Assembly (NCBI RefSeq): GCF_020144665.1
Contig: NZ_JAAHBQ010000030.1
Coordinates: 1 to 61,601 of the forward strand
Reading direction: 5' to 3'
DNA: 61,601 bases
From: Oscillatoria salina IIICB1
Lineage (GTDB): Bacteria > Cyanobacteriota > Cyanobacteriia > Cyanobacteriales > SIO1D9
A program made the translations under genes and the position numbers. The notes beneath the pieces were generated by a model. That model did no database searches. It saw only the letters and a program-made list of their open reading frames with translations, and had not been told where the DNA came from. Positions 53,421 to 61,601 of the stretch are shown here, in pieces. Positions within the stretch are counted from its first letter, which is position 1, and each line of letters starts with the position of its first letter.

Positions 53421-53478
53421 GAGTGGTTAAGAAAAAACTTGCAAAACTTGGAACTCAAGCAAACGAGTTCAGCCACTC
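53421..53478 (+). promoter_or_regulatory. Nested-hairpin leader upstream of ado
   Basis: GAGTGG (53421-53426) pairs with CCACTC (53473-53478), and inside it GAACTC (53451-53456) pairs with GAGTTC (53465-53470). This gives a two-tier structure ending 39 nt before the ado ATG and about 25 nt before its AGGAG. It could be a regulatory or stabilising 5' leader if the transcript starts upstream of 53421. Confidence 0.4.
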
Positions 53479-53517
53479 AATACTGTTAAAGATAAAACCA
53501 TAGGAGACAATCAACCT

Positions 53518-54213
53518 ATGCAAGAGCTTGCAGTCAGCCCAAAGCTAGACTTCAACAGCGAAACTTACAAAGATGCCTACAGCCGGATTAACGCGATCGT
53601 TATTGAAGGCGAACAAGAAGCTTACGAAAATTACGTTCAACTAGCTCAACTGCTGCCAGAACACGAGCAGGAATTGATTCGCCTCTCGAAAATGGAAAGC
53701 CGTCATAAAAAAGGATTTCAAGCTTGTGGACGGAATTTAAATGTCACTCCCGATCTGGACTTTGCCAAGGAGTATTTTGCTCAACTGCACGGTAATTTCC
53801 AAAAGGCACTTTCTGAAGGCAAAGTAGTTACTTGCTTACTAATTCAAGCGCTGATTATCGAAGCGTTTGCAATCTCAGCTTACAACATCTATATTCCTGT
53901 TGCCGATCCTTTTGCGCGTAAAATCACCGAAGGTGTCGTCAAAGATGAGTACAGTCACTTGAACTTTGGCGAAGTTTGGCTCAAAGAACATTTTGCCGAG
54001 TCTAAGGCGGAACTAGAAGAAGCAAATCGCCAAAATCTGCCTATTGTTTGGAAAATGCTCAATCAGGTAGAAGATGATGCTCGCACTCTGGCGATGGAGA
54101 AAGAAGCTTTAGTCGAAGACTTCATGATTAGCTATGGCGAAGCTTTGAGCAATATTGGCTTTACCACTCGCGAAATTATGCGGATGAGTGCTTACGGTCT
54201 TGCTGCGGCTTAG
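53518..54213 (+). CDS. ado: Aldehyde-deformylating oxygenase (ADO)
   Basis: ADO converts fatty aldehydes to alkanes or alkenes plus formate with O2 and reduced ferredoxin. At 231 aa it has the ferritin-like di-iron fold, and all six ligands stand at canonical positions: Glu32, Glu60, His63, Glu115, Glu144 and His147. An AGGAG sits about 11 bases before the ATG. It precedes aar, as in most alkane-making cyanobacteria, with a hairpin between the two genes. Confidence 0.97.
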   Translation: MQELAVSPKLDFNSETYKDAYSRINAIVIEGEQEAYENYVQLAQLLPEHEQELIRLSKMESRHKKGFQACGRNLNVTPDLDFAKEYFAQLHGNFQKALSEGKVVTCLLIQALIIEAFAISAYNIYIPVADPFARKITEGVVKDEYSHLNFGEVWLKEHFAESKAELEEANRQNLPIVWKMLNQVEDDARTLAMEKEALVEDFMISYGEALSNIGFTTREIMRMSAYGLAAA

Positions 54214-54277
54214 TCTACTGTTGGCTTAGGTGTCATTTGTCTTTGATGACTAATGACAAGAGCAGCTTTTTTCGACA

Positions 54278-54296
54278 GCCGCTCGACAAGAGCGGC
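54278..54296 (+). terminator. Hairpin between ado and aar
   Basis: GCCGCTC (54278-54284) pairs perfectly with GAGCGGC (54290-54296) around GACAA, followed by AAATTTGTGTCTT. The U-run is imperfect. It may partly terminate ado and uncouple aar, in line with reports of separate ado and aar transcripts in cyanobacteria. Confidence 0.5.
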
Positions 54297-54384
54297 AAAT
54301 TTGTGTCTTATCTTGAAAACTTAATATTTTCTTAGCCTTACCTTAATAGTTGCCCCATTTAAGCTAAATAACAGCGAACAATTC

Positions 54385-55407
54385 ATGTTTGGTCTTATCG
54401 GTCATCTTACCAGTTTGGAACACGCCCAAGCGGTTGCTCAAGAATTAGGCTATTCTGAATATGCCAATGAAGGGTTAGATTTTTGGTGTTCGGCACCATC
54501 TCTAATTGTTGACGACTTTACTGTTACCAGTATTACTGGTCAAGTTATTCAAGGTCGCTATGTAGAATCTTGTTTTCTCCCAGAAATGCTCGCTAATCGG
54601 CGGATTAAAGCTGCGATCCGGAAAATTTTGAATGCCATGGCGACTGCTCAAAAGTCTGGTTTAGATATTACGGCTTTAGGTGGTTTTTCGTCGATTATCT
54701 TTGAAAACTTTAATCTGAAGCAACATACGCGGGTACGAAACGTAGAGTTGGACTTTGAGCGTTTTACTACTGGTAATACCCATACAGCTTATATTATTTG
54801 CCGTCAGGTTGAGCAGGCATCAGCCAAGCTGGGAATAGATTTGTCACGCGCAACAGTGGCAGTTTGTGGAGCGACCGGAGATATTGGTAGTGCAGTGTGT
54901 CGCTGGCTTGATGCGAAAACTGATGTGGCAGATTTGTTACTGATTGCTCGCAATCAAGAACGTTTGATCTCGCTACAAGCTGAGTTAGGACGCGGGAAAA
55001 TTCTCGGATTGGAAGAGGCATTACCTCTGGCTGATATCATCGTTTGGGTAGCGAGTATGCCTAAAGGTGTGGAAATTGATGCTACGGTATTGCCCAAACC
55101 TTGTTTACTGATCGATGGTGGCTATCCGAAAAATTTAGATAGTAAAATTCAACATCCTGATGTTCGCGTTCTTAAGGGTGGAATTGTCGAGCATTCCCTC
55201 GATATTGACTGGAAAATCATGGAAATTGTCGAAATGGATGTTCCAGATCGCCAATTATTTGCTTGTTTTGCCGAAGCGATACTCTTGGAATTTGAACAGT
55301 GGCATACTAACTTTTCTTGGGGACGCAATCAAATTACTGTCGCCAAAATGGAACAAATCGGTCAAGCTTCTCTTAAACACGGCTTTAAACCCCTGTTGAC
55401 CTGGTAG
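54385..55407 (+). CDS. aar: Long-chain acyl-ACP reductase (AAR)
   Basis: AAR reduces acyl-ACP to the fatty aldehyde used by ADO, with NADPH. At 340 aa it matches the family length. The Rossmann motif is [13 protein letters not shown] near residue 158, and the catalytic thioester Cys is Cys294 in QLFACFAEA. It is followed by accA (191 bp) in the same orientation, linking aldehyde formation with fatty acid synthesis. Confidence 0.97.
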   Translation: MFGLIGHLTSLEHAQAVAQELGYSEYANEGLDFWCSAPSLIVDDFTVTSITGQVIQGRYVESCFLPEMLANRRIKAAIRKILNAMATAQKSGLDITALGGFSSIIFENFNLKQHTRVRNVELDFERFTTGNTHTAYIICRQVEQASAKLGIDLSRATVAVCGATGDIGSAVCRWLDAKTDVADLLLIARNQERLISLQAELGRGKILGLEEALPLADIIVWVASMPKGVEIDATVLPKPCLLIDGGYPKNLDSKIQHPDVRVLKGGIVEHSLDIDWKIMEIVEMDVPDRQLFACFAEAILLEFEQWHTNFSWGRNQITVAKMEQIGQASLKHGFKPLLTW

Positions 55408-55598
55408 GTTAGTAGTTATTAGCTATTTTTAGGCTTTTAAAGGCTCAAAAAATGGGAGGATATTTTTAGTTACCTCTGAAACAAGTTGCTGTTTACCACA
55501 TTAATCAGTAATCGTCAACTTTTGGACAAGAAGGTGACTAATTTTTCCTACCCATTAGCCTTTATTAACTACTAATTTCCAGTCTCAAATCACTAATT

Positions 55599-56588
55599 AT
55601 GGCAACGACTGAGCGAAAAACCTTTCTTCTTGATTTTGAAAAACCCCTGTCGGAATTGGAGTCGCGGATTAACCAAATTCGGGAACTAGCAGCCGAAAAT
55701 AATGTCGATGTATCGGAGCAAATTCACCAGCTAGAGGCAAAAGCGGTGCAGCTTCGCAAAGAAATTTACAGTACTTTAACTCCGGCTCAACGCCTACAAA
55801 TGGCACGTCATCCCAGACGACCTTCTACATTAGATTATATTCAGGCGATCAGCGATGAATGGTTCGAGTTACACGGATCTCGCGCTGGAAGTGACGATCC
55901 GGCTTTGGTAGGAGGAGTTGCTAGTTTAGCAGGTCGTCCGGTGGTCATGCTGGGACATCAAAAGGGTCGGGATACGAAAGATAATGTGGCTCGTAATTTT
56001 GGTATGGCTTCCCCAGGTGGCTATCGTAAAGCGATGCGCTTGATGGAACACGCTAATCGTTTTGCTATGCCAATTTTGACGTTTATTGACACTCCTGGTG
56101 CTTGGGCTGGGGTAGAAGCGGAAAAACTCGGTCAGGGTGAAGCGATCGCTTACAATCTACGCGAAATGTTTAGTCTCGATGTACCGATTATCTGTACGGT
56201 AATTGGTGAAGGTGGTTCTGGTGGCGCTTTAGGGATTGGTGTTGGCGATCGCGTTTTAATGTTGGAACACGCAGTTTATACTGTCGCTACTCCCGAAGCT
56301 TGTGCGGCTATTCTCTGGAAAGATGCCAAAAAAGCCGATCGAGCCGCCGCCGCTTTGAAAATAACCAGTTGGGATCTCAAAGAGTTGGGTATTATCGATG
56401 AACTACTCCCGGAACCCACCGGGGGCGCTCACTCAGATCCCTTAGCCGCCGCCTCTCTTCTCAAACAAGCACTTCTTAAAAACCTCGAAGAATTATCGCT
56501 GATGACTAATCAACAACGTCGTGACTTGCGCTACCAAAAGTTTCGCCAAGTTGGGGTTTTTCTCGAACTCTCGGCTGAAGTCAGTTAA
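55599..56588 (+). CDS. accA: Acetyl-CoA carboxylase carboxyltransferase subunit alpha
   Basis: AccA with AccD transfers CO2 from carboxybiotin to acetyl-CoA, giving malonyl-CoA for fatty acid synthesis. At 329 aa it has the N-terminal helical [20 protein letters not shown], the crotonase-fold core ([30 protein letters not shown] in two blocks, [31 protein letters not shown]) and the C-terminal dimer helices. The clustering with aar and ado is conserved in cyanobacteria. Confidence 0.97.
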   Translation: MATTERKTFLLDFEKPLSELESRINQIRELAAENNVDVSEQIHQLEAKAVQLRKEIYSTLTPAQRLQMARHPRRPSTLDYIQAISDEWFELHGSRAGSDDPALVGGVASLAGRPVVMLGHQKGRDTKDNVARNFGMASPGGYRKAMRLMEHANRFAMPILTFIDTPGAWAGVEAEKLGQGEAIAYNLREMFSLDVPIICTVIGEGGSGGALGIGVGDRVLMLEHAVYTVATPEACAAILWKDAKKADRAAAALKITSWDLKELGIIDELLPEPTGGAHSDPLAAASLLKQALLKNLEELSLMTNQQRRDLRYQKFRQVGVFLELSAEVS

Positions 56589-57086
56589 ACGTAATTAAAA
56601 ATTACAAATACTTGCTAAAAACTGATTTTTATGCTAAGAAAATATATTTTGTGGTTTCTGCAAGGTGATTCTGAGAATGATATAATTCAGAAGTAACAAA
56701 AGTTTACCTTGAACTAAAAATCAATTTTCCCTTGGCATCCGATCGTTAACTTAAATCTGAGGATGTCAGTGCTTTGCTCTTAATTTATCCAGTTCTTACA
56801 CAGCATGGTTAAGAAAAGGATTTTTCAGGTAAATGAATGGCTTGCAATCAGTTTGACTAGGTGACCAATAGTTAGGAATTACTTACGTGCTTCTGCCTAG
56901 CTTGATAAGTTCAAGCTCAGATAAAAAACCTAGAAACTACTAGCAAAAGATTAGAGTTTCTAACTAATTTAAGCTTAGTCGTTGATTGATTTTTTGTGCA
57001 TTAAGATTAAAAAGCAATAGCTCTTTAAAACATTTTCTTTGTTGGTAAAGAGCAGTTAACAGAAAACAACAAAACCCAAAATCGCT
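56589..57086. other. 498-bp intergenic region between accA and the SDR gene
   Basis: AT-rich. A TATAAT hexamer stands at 56681-56686 without a good -35 element. A 21-codon ATG frame at about 56631-56696 has no support. No hairpin with a U-run or RNA gene recognised. The SDR promoter must lie here. Confidence 0.4.
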
Positions 57087-57815
57087 ATGACTTCTTCTCC
57101 AACTAAACAACGTGCCATAATCACAGGGGCAAGTAGTGGAATTGGGAAAGCAACAGCTTTGCAATTTGCTAAAGCAGGAATTGACTTAGCCTTAATTTCT
57201 CGTTCAGAAGAAAAATTAGCAGCAGTAGCTCGAGCTGCTCAAGAAGCAGGAGTAGAAGCAAAAACTTACAGTTTAGATTTAAAGAAAATCGAGCAAGTCA
57301 AAGAAAAAATTGCCGAGCTTGCTGCCGATTTTGGTTCTATTGACATATTGGTCAATAATGCTGGCATGGGCTACACAGGCAATCTTAGCGAAACACCTCT
57401 CGGTGATTGGCAGCAAGTAATAAATTTGAACCTGACGAGTGTTTTTCAATGTATTTTAGGTATTTTACCGATAATGCGCGATCGCCAGAAGGGTACAATT
57501 ATTAATGTTGCTTCAGTTGCGGCGGCTAATCCCTTTCCTGGTTGGGGTGCATACAGTGTTAGTAAAGCAGGACTAGTTGCTTTGTCTAAAACCCTTGCCG
57601 CAGAAGAAAGAGCTAATGGAATTCGCGTCGTCGTTATTTCTCCTGGTGCTGTTAATACACCTATTTGGGATACAGAAACAGTACAAGCTGACTTCAACCG
57701 ACAGATAATGTTAACCCCAGAAATTGTTGCTCAGTCAATTCTTCACGCCGCTCTACTCCCAGAGCAAGCAGTCGTAGAAGAAATGACCATCATGCCTAGT
57801 GCTGGAAGTTTATAA
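57087..57815 (+). CDS. SDR family oxidoreductase (FabG-like)
   Basis: A 242-aa classical SDR with an intact site: cofactor GASSGIGKA at residues 14-22, NNAG, Ser in NVASVAA, and the catalytic YSVSK. The C-terminus lacks a membrane segment. It stands in the conserved ado-aar-accA-SDR-folE neighbourhood and has been carried along in many cyanobacteria; a role in fatty acid or alcohol redox is plausible but unproven. Confidence 0.9.
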   Translation: MTSSPTKQRAIITGASSGIGKATALQFAKAGIDLALISRSEEKLAAVARAAQEAGVEAKTYSLDLKKIEQVKEKIAELAADFGSIDILVNNAGMGYTGNLSETPLGDWQQVINLNLTSVFQCILGILPIMRDRQKGTIINVASVAAANPFPGWGAYSVSKAGLVALSKTLAAEERANGIRVVVISPGAVNTPIWDTETVQADFNRQIMLTPEIVAQSILHAALLPEQAVVEEMTIMPSAGSL

Positions 57816-57898
57816 GGTTTAGTTGTAACCAAGTTCATTTATTAATCTCTACGAGATTTTTAGCCCAATACGAGGACGAATTTTACTTTTTTCTAATC

Positions 57899-58630
57899 AT
57901 GACAATTGCTTCTTCTAATGGTTCCCATCGCTCTCCATCTACTTCAATCCCCAACGGAAAAAATTCAGTTGTGCAGAACACATCCCAACCTCTTAGCACC
58001 AGACCAGATCGCAATACCCATATCGGTAGGCAAGCAGAAGTAGAAACTGCTTGCGAACCAGAAAAGGCAAAAATGATGGATGCCGTCCGGGACATTTTAG
58101 AGGGTGTTGGCGAAGACCCCGACAGAGAAGGATTGCTGAAAACTCCTAAACGAGTAGCAGAAGCGATGCAATTTCTGACTCAGGGTTACAATCAGTCTCT
58201 AGAAGAAATTGTTAACGGCGCCATCTTTGATGAAGGACACAATGAGATGGTGTTAGTGCGAGATATTAACTTTTTCAGCCTTTGCGAACACCACCTCCTG
58301 CCCTTTATCGGCAAAGCTCACGTAGCTTATATACCTAACGAAAAAGTTGTCGGTTTGAGTAAGCTTGCCCGGATTGTGGAAATGTATGCCCGACGCTTGC
58401 AAGTTCAGGAACGCCTAACTCGCCAAATCGCTGAAGCAATTCAAACTGTGTTGGAACCTCAAGGAGTTGCAGTCGTAATGGAAGCAACTCATATGTGCAT
58501 GGTCATGCGAGGCGTACAAAAACCTGGCTCTTGGACTGTTACCAGTGCGATGGTAGGTGTGTTTGAAAAAGAGCAGAAAACGAGAGAGGAATTTCTCAAT
58601 TTGATTCGCCATCAGCCTAGTTTCTTTTAA
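57899..58630 (+). CDS. folE: GTP cyclohydrolase I (FolE)
   Basis: FolE makes 7,8-dihydroneopterin triphosphate from GTP, the first step of folate and biopterin synthesis. At 243 aa it has a variable N-terminal 55 residues, then the core: [20 protein letters not shown], the zinc-site [20 protein letters not shown] and [20 protein letters not shown]. All zinc ligands (Cys, His, Cys) are present. The spacing of 84 bp from the SDR gene allows cotranscription. Confidence 0.96.
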   Translation: MTIASSNGSHRSPSTSIPNGKNSVVQNTSQPLSTRPDRNTHIGRQAEVETACEPEKAKMMDAVRDILEGVGEDPDREGLLKTPKRVAEAMQFLTQGYNQSLEEIVNGAIFDEGHNEMVLVRDINFFSLCEHHLLPFIGKAHVAYIPNEKVVGLSKLARIVEMYARRLQVQERLTRQIAEAIQTVLEPQGVAVVMEATHMCMVMRGVQKPGSWTVTSAMVGVFEKEQKTREEFLNLIRHQPSFF

Positions 58631-58666
58631 TTGTTTCTAGTCAGCATCGGTCATTACTCACATTAT

Positions 58667-59311
58667 TTAGCAAAACAGTTTTTTCTGTTGCTGTAGCTTA
58701 GCAAACAATTGAGCTACTTTAGCTAAATCTTTGTCACCGGGCGATCGCTCGACGCCACTGGATAAGTCGATGCCGTCCGGTTTGACTTTTTCCAGGGCAG
58801 ATAAAATATTATCTGGTGTCAGCCCTCCCGCTAGCAACCAAGGGCGCGTCGGACGAAAGTTGCTTAAAGCTTCCCAGTTGAGAGTTTCTCCTGTACCACC
58901 TAGCAATTGCGGATGATAAGCATCTAAAAGCAAGCTATCTGTACAATTTGCATAAGCCGACTCCAAGGCTAAGGACGCCCAATTTTGCACTCGCAGAGCT
59001 TTGATAATTTCTACTTTCGGTAGCAATTCCTTTAATTGCTGACAAAATTCGGGTGTTTCTTGACCGTGAAGTTGTACGCCTGTCAAAGCAGAATCGACAA
59101 CAATTGCCACAATTTCTGGTAAAGTAGCATCAGCAAAAACACCAATCCTTCCCACAGATGAAGGTAATTGCTTGACAATTGCCTTCATCTGTGTTGAAGT
59201 GACATAGCGTTTGGATTGATGCACGCAGATGAACCCAAGTGCGGTAGCACCAAAGTTAGCGATCGCAATTCCTTGTTCTGGCTTAGTGATGCCGCAAATC
59301 TTAACTCGCAT
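58667..59311 (-). CDS. trpF: Phosphoribosylanthranilate isomerase (TrpF)
   Basis: TrpF catalyses the third step of tryptophan synthesis from anthranilate. It begins [14 protein letters not shown], with the catalytic Cys in KICGI, then [19 protein letters not shown]-type [11 protein letters not shown], and a C-terminal phosphate-binding GLTPDNI ... [16 protein letters not shown] (catalytic Asp). At 214 aa it is normal. The frame is open upstream to 59380, but the extension is not conserved. Confidence 0.96.
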   Translation of the reverse strand: MRVKICGITKPEQGIAIANFGATALGFICVHQSKRYVTSTQMKAIVKQLPSSVGRIGVFADATLPEIVAIVVDSALTGVQLHGQETPEFCQQLKELLPKVEIIKALRVQNWASLALESAYANCTDSLLLDAYHPQLLGGTGETLNWEALSNFRPTRPWLLAGGLTPDNILSALEKVKPDGIDLSSGVERSPGDKDLAKVAQLFAKLQQQKKLFC

Positions 59312-59453
59312 TGTTGATTTTTTGTTGATATTTGTCAGTTTTGTAGCAAAACTTTGAATAACTGTTAACTCTTGAAACAAATTTAGGTTTTGTCCAGAGA
59401 GATTTTTATAATTATTTTTGTTTATAAAAGTTTATCAAGTCAGGAGCAAAAAA

Positions 59454-59732
59454 ATGATTCCTTCAACAATCCTTGCTGCCGTTCAAACAACCGTACCTCC
59501 AACACCAACTTGGAATCTTTCCGTAGCCATCATTATGATTGCTTGCAACGTACTTGCTTTTGTCATTGGACGCTTCGCAATCCAGAATCCTGGTAAAGGT
59601 CCAGATTTACCTGCCTCAAAACCAGCAATTTTAGGTAACTTTGGCATTCCAGAACTGCTGGCAGTTGCTAGCTTCGGTCATATTTTAGGGACTGGGGTAA
59701 TTTTAGGGTTAGCTAACGCAGGCGCTCTCTAA
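59454..59732 (+). CDS. psaK: Photosystem I subunit PsaK
   Basis: A 92-aa two-span thylakoid protein at the edge of photosystem I that binds chlorophyll and helps antenna docking. A short cleavable N-terminus precedes TPTWNLSVAIIMIACNVLAF (helix 1). The connecting loop is GRFAIQNPGKGPDLP, and helix 2 is in PELLAVASFGHILGTGVILGL. The ATG at 59454 is chosen because of CAGGAG seven bases upstream. It is divergent from trpF (142 bp). Confidence 0.95.
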   Translation: MIPSTILAAVQTTVPPTPTWNLSVAIIMIACNVLAFVIGRFAIQNPGKGPDLPASKPAILGNFGIPELLAVASFGHILGTGVILGLANAGAL

Positions 59733-59788
59733 TTAAATAGAGAAGTCCTTTCATTGTTTCATTTTCCTAGCACTTCCTCACAGTAAAA

Positions 59789-59833
59789 TCAAACTCCTCA
59801 TTACTACCTGAATCAGGGGGGTGAGGGGTTTGA
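59789..59833. terminator. Hairpin downstream of psaK
   Basis: TCAAACTCCTCA (59789-59800) pairs with TGAGGGGTTTGA (59822-59833), with one G-U pair and a 21-nt loop. It begins 57 bp after the psaK stop, with no U-run, so an mRNA 3' stabiliser is as likely as a terminator. The remaining gap to 60154 has only a weak 92-codon frame. Confidence 0.45.
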
Positions 59834-60154
59834 GCATCTAGCAACAAACCGTAAGATATTAGATAATTCCTTAATGGTAGTGGTCAATCCCCATAGCGAC
59901 GACTTTTGCTCGATCGAGACGTGGTTTTACTGCCACTCAGGAGCTTTAACAAAAGCAGCCTTATTACTGCTTTTGCGTTTTCTTCGCTTAGTTTTGCCAC
60001 AACTCATGTATCCTCGGAAAAATAAGAATAGTTGCTCAAAGTTGAAACTTCTAGTCCATCAAATCAATTTTAAATCAGTACAAGCGACTTCTGATGATAC
60101 TACGGTAGACTTAGAGATAAAGTCTGTTGTGGACAAACAAGCCCCACAATAGTT

Positions 60155-60607
60155 GTGGAAAGGCGACGAGGTTCCAGCCCAATCAGCACTTATTGTTTGA
60201 CAGATGGAACACCAGTGATAACACTTACTCTGCTGCATCCTCTCCAAGCCATACCCATTCAAAGCTGGGTGTTTGAACCAGAATCAGTCATTCGGATTGG
60301 ACGATCGACTGATAATGAAGTGGTTTTATATAGCGCGGTAGTTTCCCGTCACCATGTAGAAATTAGGCGTAACGATTTAGAATGGGAATTAGTCAATTTA
60401 GGCGCAAATGGAACCTACATTGATGGCAAAAGGATCGTTCGCACGACTGTGGTTGATGGAATGGTTGTACGTTTGGCTAGTTCTGGTCCGAAAATTCAGA
60501 TTCGCCTAGAAGAGTCAGACACAAACAGCAAGATGCGCCTAAGTAAAACAAAGCGATCGTCATCTCGACAATTGGATGAAAGCTCAAAAGACACTTTTAT
60601 TACTTAA
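60155..60607 (+). CDS. FHA domain protein
   Basis: A 150-aa protein. Residues about 22-45 (VITLTLLHPLQAIPIQSWVF) lead into a forkhead-associated domain (about 45-130) with the phosphothreonine-binding residues IRIGRSTDNEVVL, SRHHVEI and LGANGTYIDGKRI. A basic/Ser-rich tail (about 128-150) follows. FHA domains read phosphorylation by Ser/Thr kinases. The start is GTG at 60155, directly after the stop of a doubtful upstream frame; a later start is possible, since the first 20 residues are poorly supported. Confidence 0.85.
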   Translation: MERRRGSSPISTYCLTDGTPVITLTLLHPLQAIPIQSWVFEPESVIRIGRSTDNEVVLYSAVVSRHHVEIRRNDLEWELVNLGANGTYIDGKRIVRTTVVDGMVVRLASSGPKIQIRLEESDTNSKMRLSKTKRSSSRQLDESSKDTFIT

Positions 60608-60670
60608 AAAAAGTTTTTGTTCAACTCATAAAAGCACCAATTGCCAACTATGACGCGAAGGTTCTCAAAT

Positions 60671-61480
60671 TTAAGCTAAATAATTTGTCGCAGTTTCGGT
60701 AGTCTGTTTAATTTTGTCTAAATTAAACACTGGGCTTGGGCAATTTGTAGTTAACCAGAGGAGATATTCTATATTTCCGGCTGGACCCTTAATCGGCGAC
60801 CAAGTTAAACCGTTAGCTTTCCATCCTAGTTGTTCTGCGGCTTCGACTACTTGGAAAATAGCATTAGCTTGATCGCGAGAATTACGGACAACACCTTTTT
60901 TACCAACCAGCGATCGACCAACTTCAAACTGCGGCTTCACTAACAATACTGCTTCCCGTGGTGGTAAAAGTAAATGCCATAAAGTTAAAAGAATTTTTGT
61001 TAAAGAAATAAACGATACGTCTACGACTGCTAAATCAGCAGGTTGTTCTTTTTCATATAATTTTTCAGGTGTTAAATAACGAAGATTGGTTCGTTCTTTC
61101 AATACTAAGCGAGAGTCCTGACGCAAACTCCAAGCAACTTGCCCATAACCAACGTCAACCCCATAAACTCGCTTCGCCCCCTCTTGCAGTAGACAGTCGG
61201 TAAATCCCCCTGTAGAAATGCCACCATCTAAGCAAATCCGTCCCTCTACAACAATAGAAAAGTCTTTCAATGCTTTTGCTAACTTTTCACCACCGCGAGA
61301 AACATAGGGCGGTTTTTGTTTAACTTCAATTTCCGCCTCACAATCCACTTCAGTACCAGGCTTATCAATTATTTGCTGGTTTACCTTAACTTCTCCAGCA
61401 CGAATAACCCTTTGTGCCTGTTGCCGAGAAGCACACAATTTAAGTTTTACTAATAAACTATCAATACGTTGTTTTTTCAA
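60671..61480 (-). CDS. tlyA: TlyA family rRNA 2'-O-methyltransferase
   Basis: A 269-aa protein with an N-terminal S4 RNA-binding domain (about 1-60, RIDSLLVKLKLCASRQQAQRVI) and a FtsJ-like methyltransferase (about 80-245) with SAM motif LDGGISTGGFTDCLL, VYGVDVGYGQ and the catalytic-region DLAVVDVSFIS. TlyA methylates 16S and 23S rRNA cytidines in actinobacteria; many bacteria have the short form. The usual LDIGAS is changed to LDGGIS here. It lies just downstream of the rRNA operon end on the same strand. Confidence 0.93.
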   Translation of the reverse strand: MKKQRIDSLLVKLKLCASRQQAQRVIRAGEVKVNQQIIDKPGTEVDCEAEIEVKQKPPYVSRGGEKLAKALKDFSIVVEGRICLDGGISTGGFTDCLLQEGAKRVYGVDVGYGQVAWSLRQDSRLVLKERTNLRYLTPEKLYEKEQPADLAVVDVSFISLTKILLTLWHLLLPPREAVLLVKPQFEVGRSLVGKKGVVRNSRDQANAIFQVVEAAEQLGWKANGLTWSPIKGPAGNIEYLLWLTTNCPSPVFNLDKIKQTTETATNYLA

Positions 61481-61509
61481 ATTAGATCGTTAATAATTAA
61501 CACAAAACC

Positions 61510-61533
61510 AAGCCCCTATCGAAAAAAGGGCTT
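61510..61533 (-). terminator. Rho-independent terminator of the rRNA operon
   Basis: On the minus strand AAGCCC pairs with GGGCTT around a 12-nt loop rich in T, and GGTTTTGTGTT follows. It lies 17 nt beyond the 5S rRNA 3' end. tlyA starts 29 bp further on, so any read-through would enter it. Confidence 0.75.
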
Positions 61534-61550
61534 GATTTTAGTATATTAAG

Positions 61551-61601
61551 GAACCTGGCACCGAGCTATTGTCCCAGTCAGCAACCCGACCAGTATCGTA
61601 G
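61551..61601 (-). rRNA. rrf: 5S ribosomal RNA, 3' end, partial
   Basis: Read on the minus strand, the last 51 bases of the window contain GACAATAGCTCGGTGCCAGG and end in TTC, the conserved 3' third of cyanobacterial 5S rRNA (about 118 nt). The 3' CCAGG end pairs with the 5' CCTGG, which lies outside the window. It shows that an rRNA operon ends here from the right, transcribed leftward. Confidence 0.85.

Noticed and set aside
59789-59833. Yfr1-like small RNA downstream of psaK
   Set aside because: The ACTCCTCA segment recalls the Yfr1 core, but it is buried in a stem and lacks the CAC continuation and a terminator.
59874-60152. 92-codon gene before the FHA gene
   Set aside because: Irregular composition (a Leu-rich patch, then Lys/Ser), no ribosome binding site and no family resemblance; it could at most be a decayed upstream part of the FHA gene.

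Overview
The window is a chromosomal stretch from a cyanobacterium. The evidence is the set of oxygenic-photosynthesis genes (chlD for Mg-chelatase, psaK for photosystem I, a Psb34-like small protein, a CpcS/CpeS-type bilin lyase, an NblB-like HEAT protein), the cyanobacterial alkane pair ado/aar, and very frequent GCGATCGC (HIP1) octamers. The species cannot be read from the sequence. A filamentous or large-genome lineage is plausible, given the many dispersed palindromes, heptameric repeats, Uma2 copies and toxin-antitoxin relics.

Layout. 0-20 kb: chlD (-), a PEP-CTERM exported protein, two tandem YihY/BrkB membrane proteins, an SLH lipoprotein, an M42 peptidase, a CBS protein with an NblB-like protein, a DUF3084 coiled-coil protein with a RuvC/YqgF-like nuclease, DUF416, a MutY/MIG-like glycosylase, and an accessory-looking run of two near-identical Uma2 genes, a retropepsin-like protein and a dynamin/Era-like GTPase. 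20-32.5 kb: a PemK-type toxin-antitoxin pair, a GldA-GldF-GldG-DUF4340 ABC operon, a beta-helix/SLH surface protein, a 217-bp tandem repeat array, a DUF6888/DUF6887 pair, a CpcS-type lyase with a second HEAT protein, and a PIN toxin broken by an amber codon beside an intact antitoxin. 32.5-41 kb: an operon of phosphodiester glycosidase, laforin-like phosphatase and methyltransferase, then msrA, psb34, a MelB-type carrier, an Rpn nuclease, an unusual signal peptidase I and an isoprenylcysteine-methyltransferase-like protein. 41-52.6 kb: a GGDEF/EAL regulator and a chemoreceptor that appear to share one type of extracellular sensor domain, murG, two conserved unknowns and a sugar ABC permease. 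52.7-61.6 kb: a transposase remnant, then ado-aar-accA-SDR-folE, trpF, psaK, an FHA protein, tlyA, and at the right edge the 3' end of a 5S rRNA gene with its terminator, so an rRNA operon enters from the right on the minus strand.

The most unusual signal is in the non-coding DNA. Short palindromes whose stems differ from copy to copy but stay complementary recur next to gene 3' ends. Most carry a GTAG tetranucleotide directly 5' of the hairpin, the hallmark of REP elements moved by RAYT (TnpA-REP) enzymes. At two loci the hairpin has been tandemly amplified together with the last codons of the adjacent gene (58-bp units at 10.3 kb, 217-bp units at 29 kb), and at a third a 71-bp palindrome-rich unit is amplified without coding sequence. 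I propose a cyanobacterial REP/BIME-like system that captures gene tails. No RAYT gene lies in the window.
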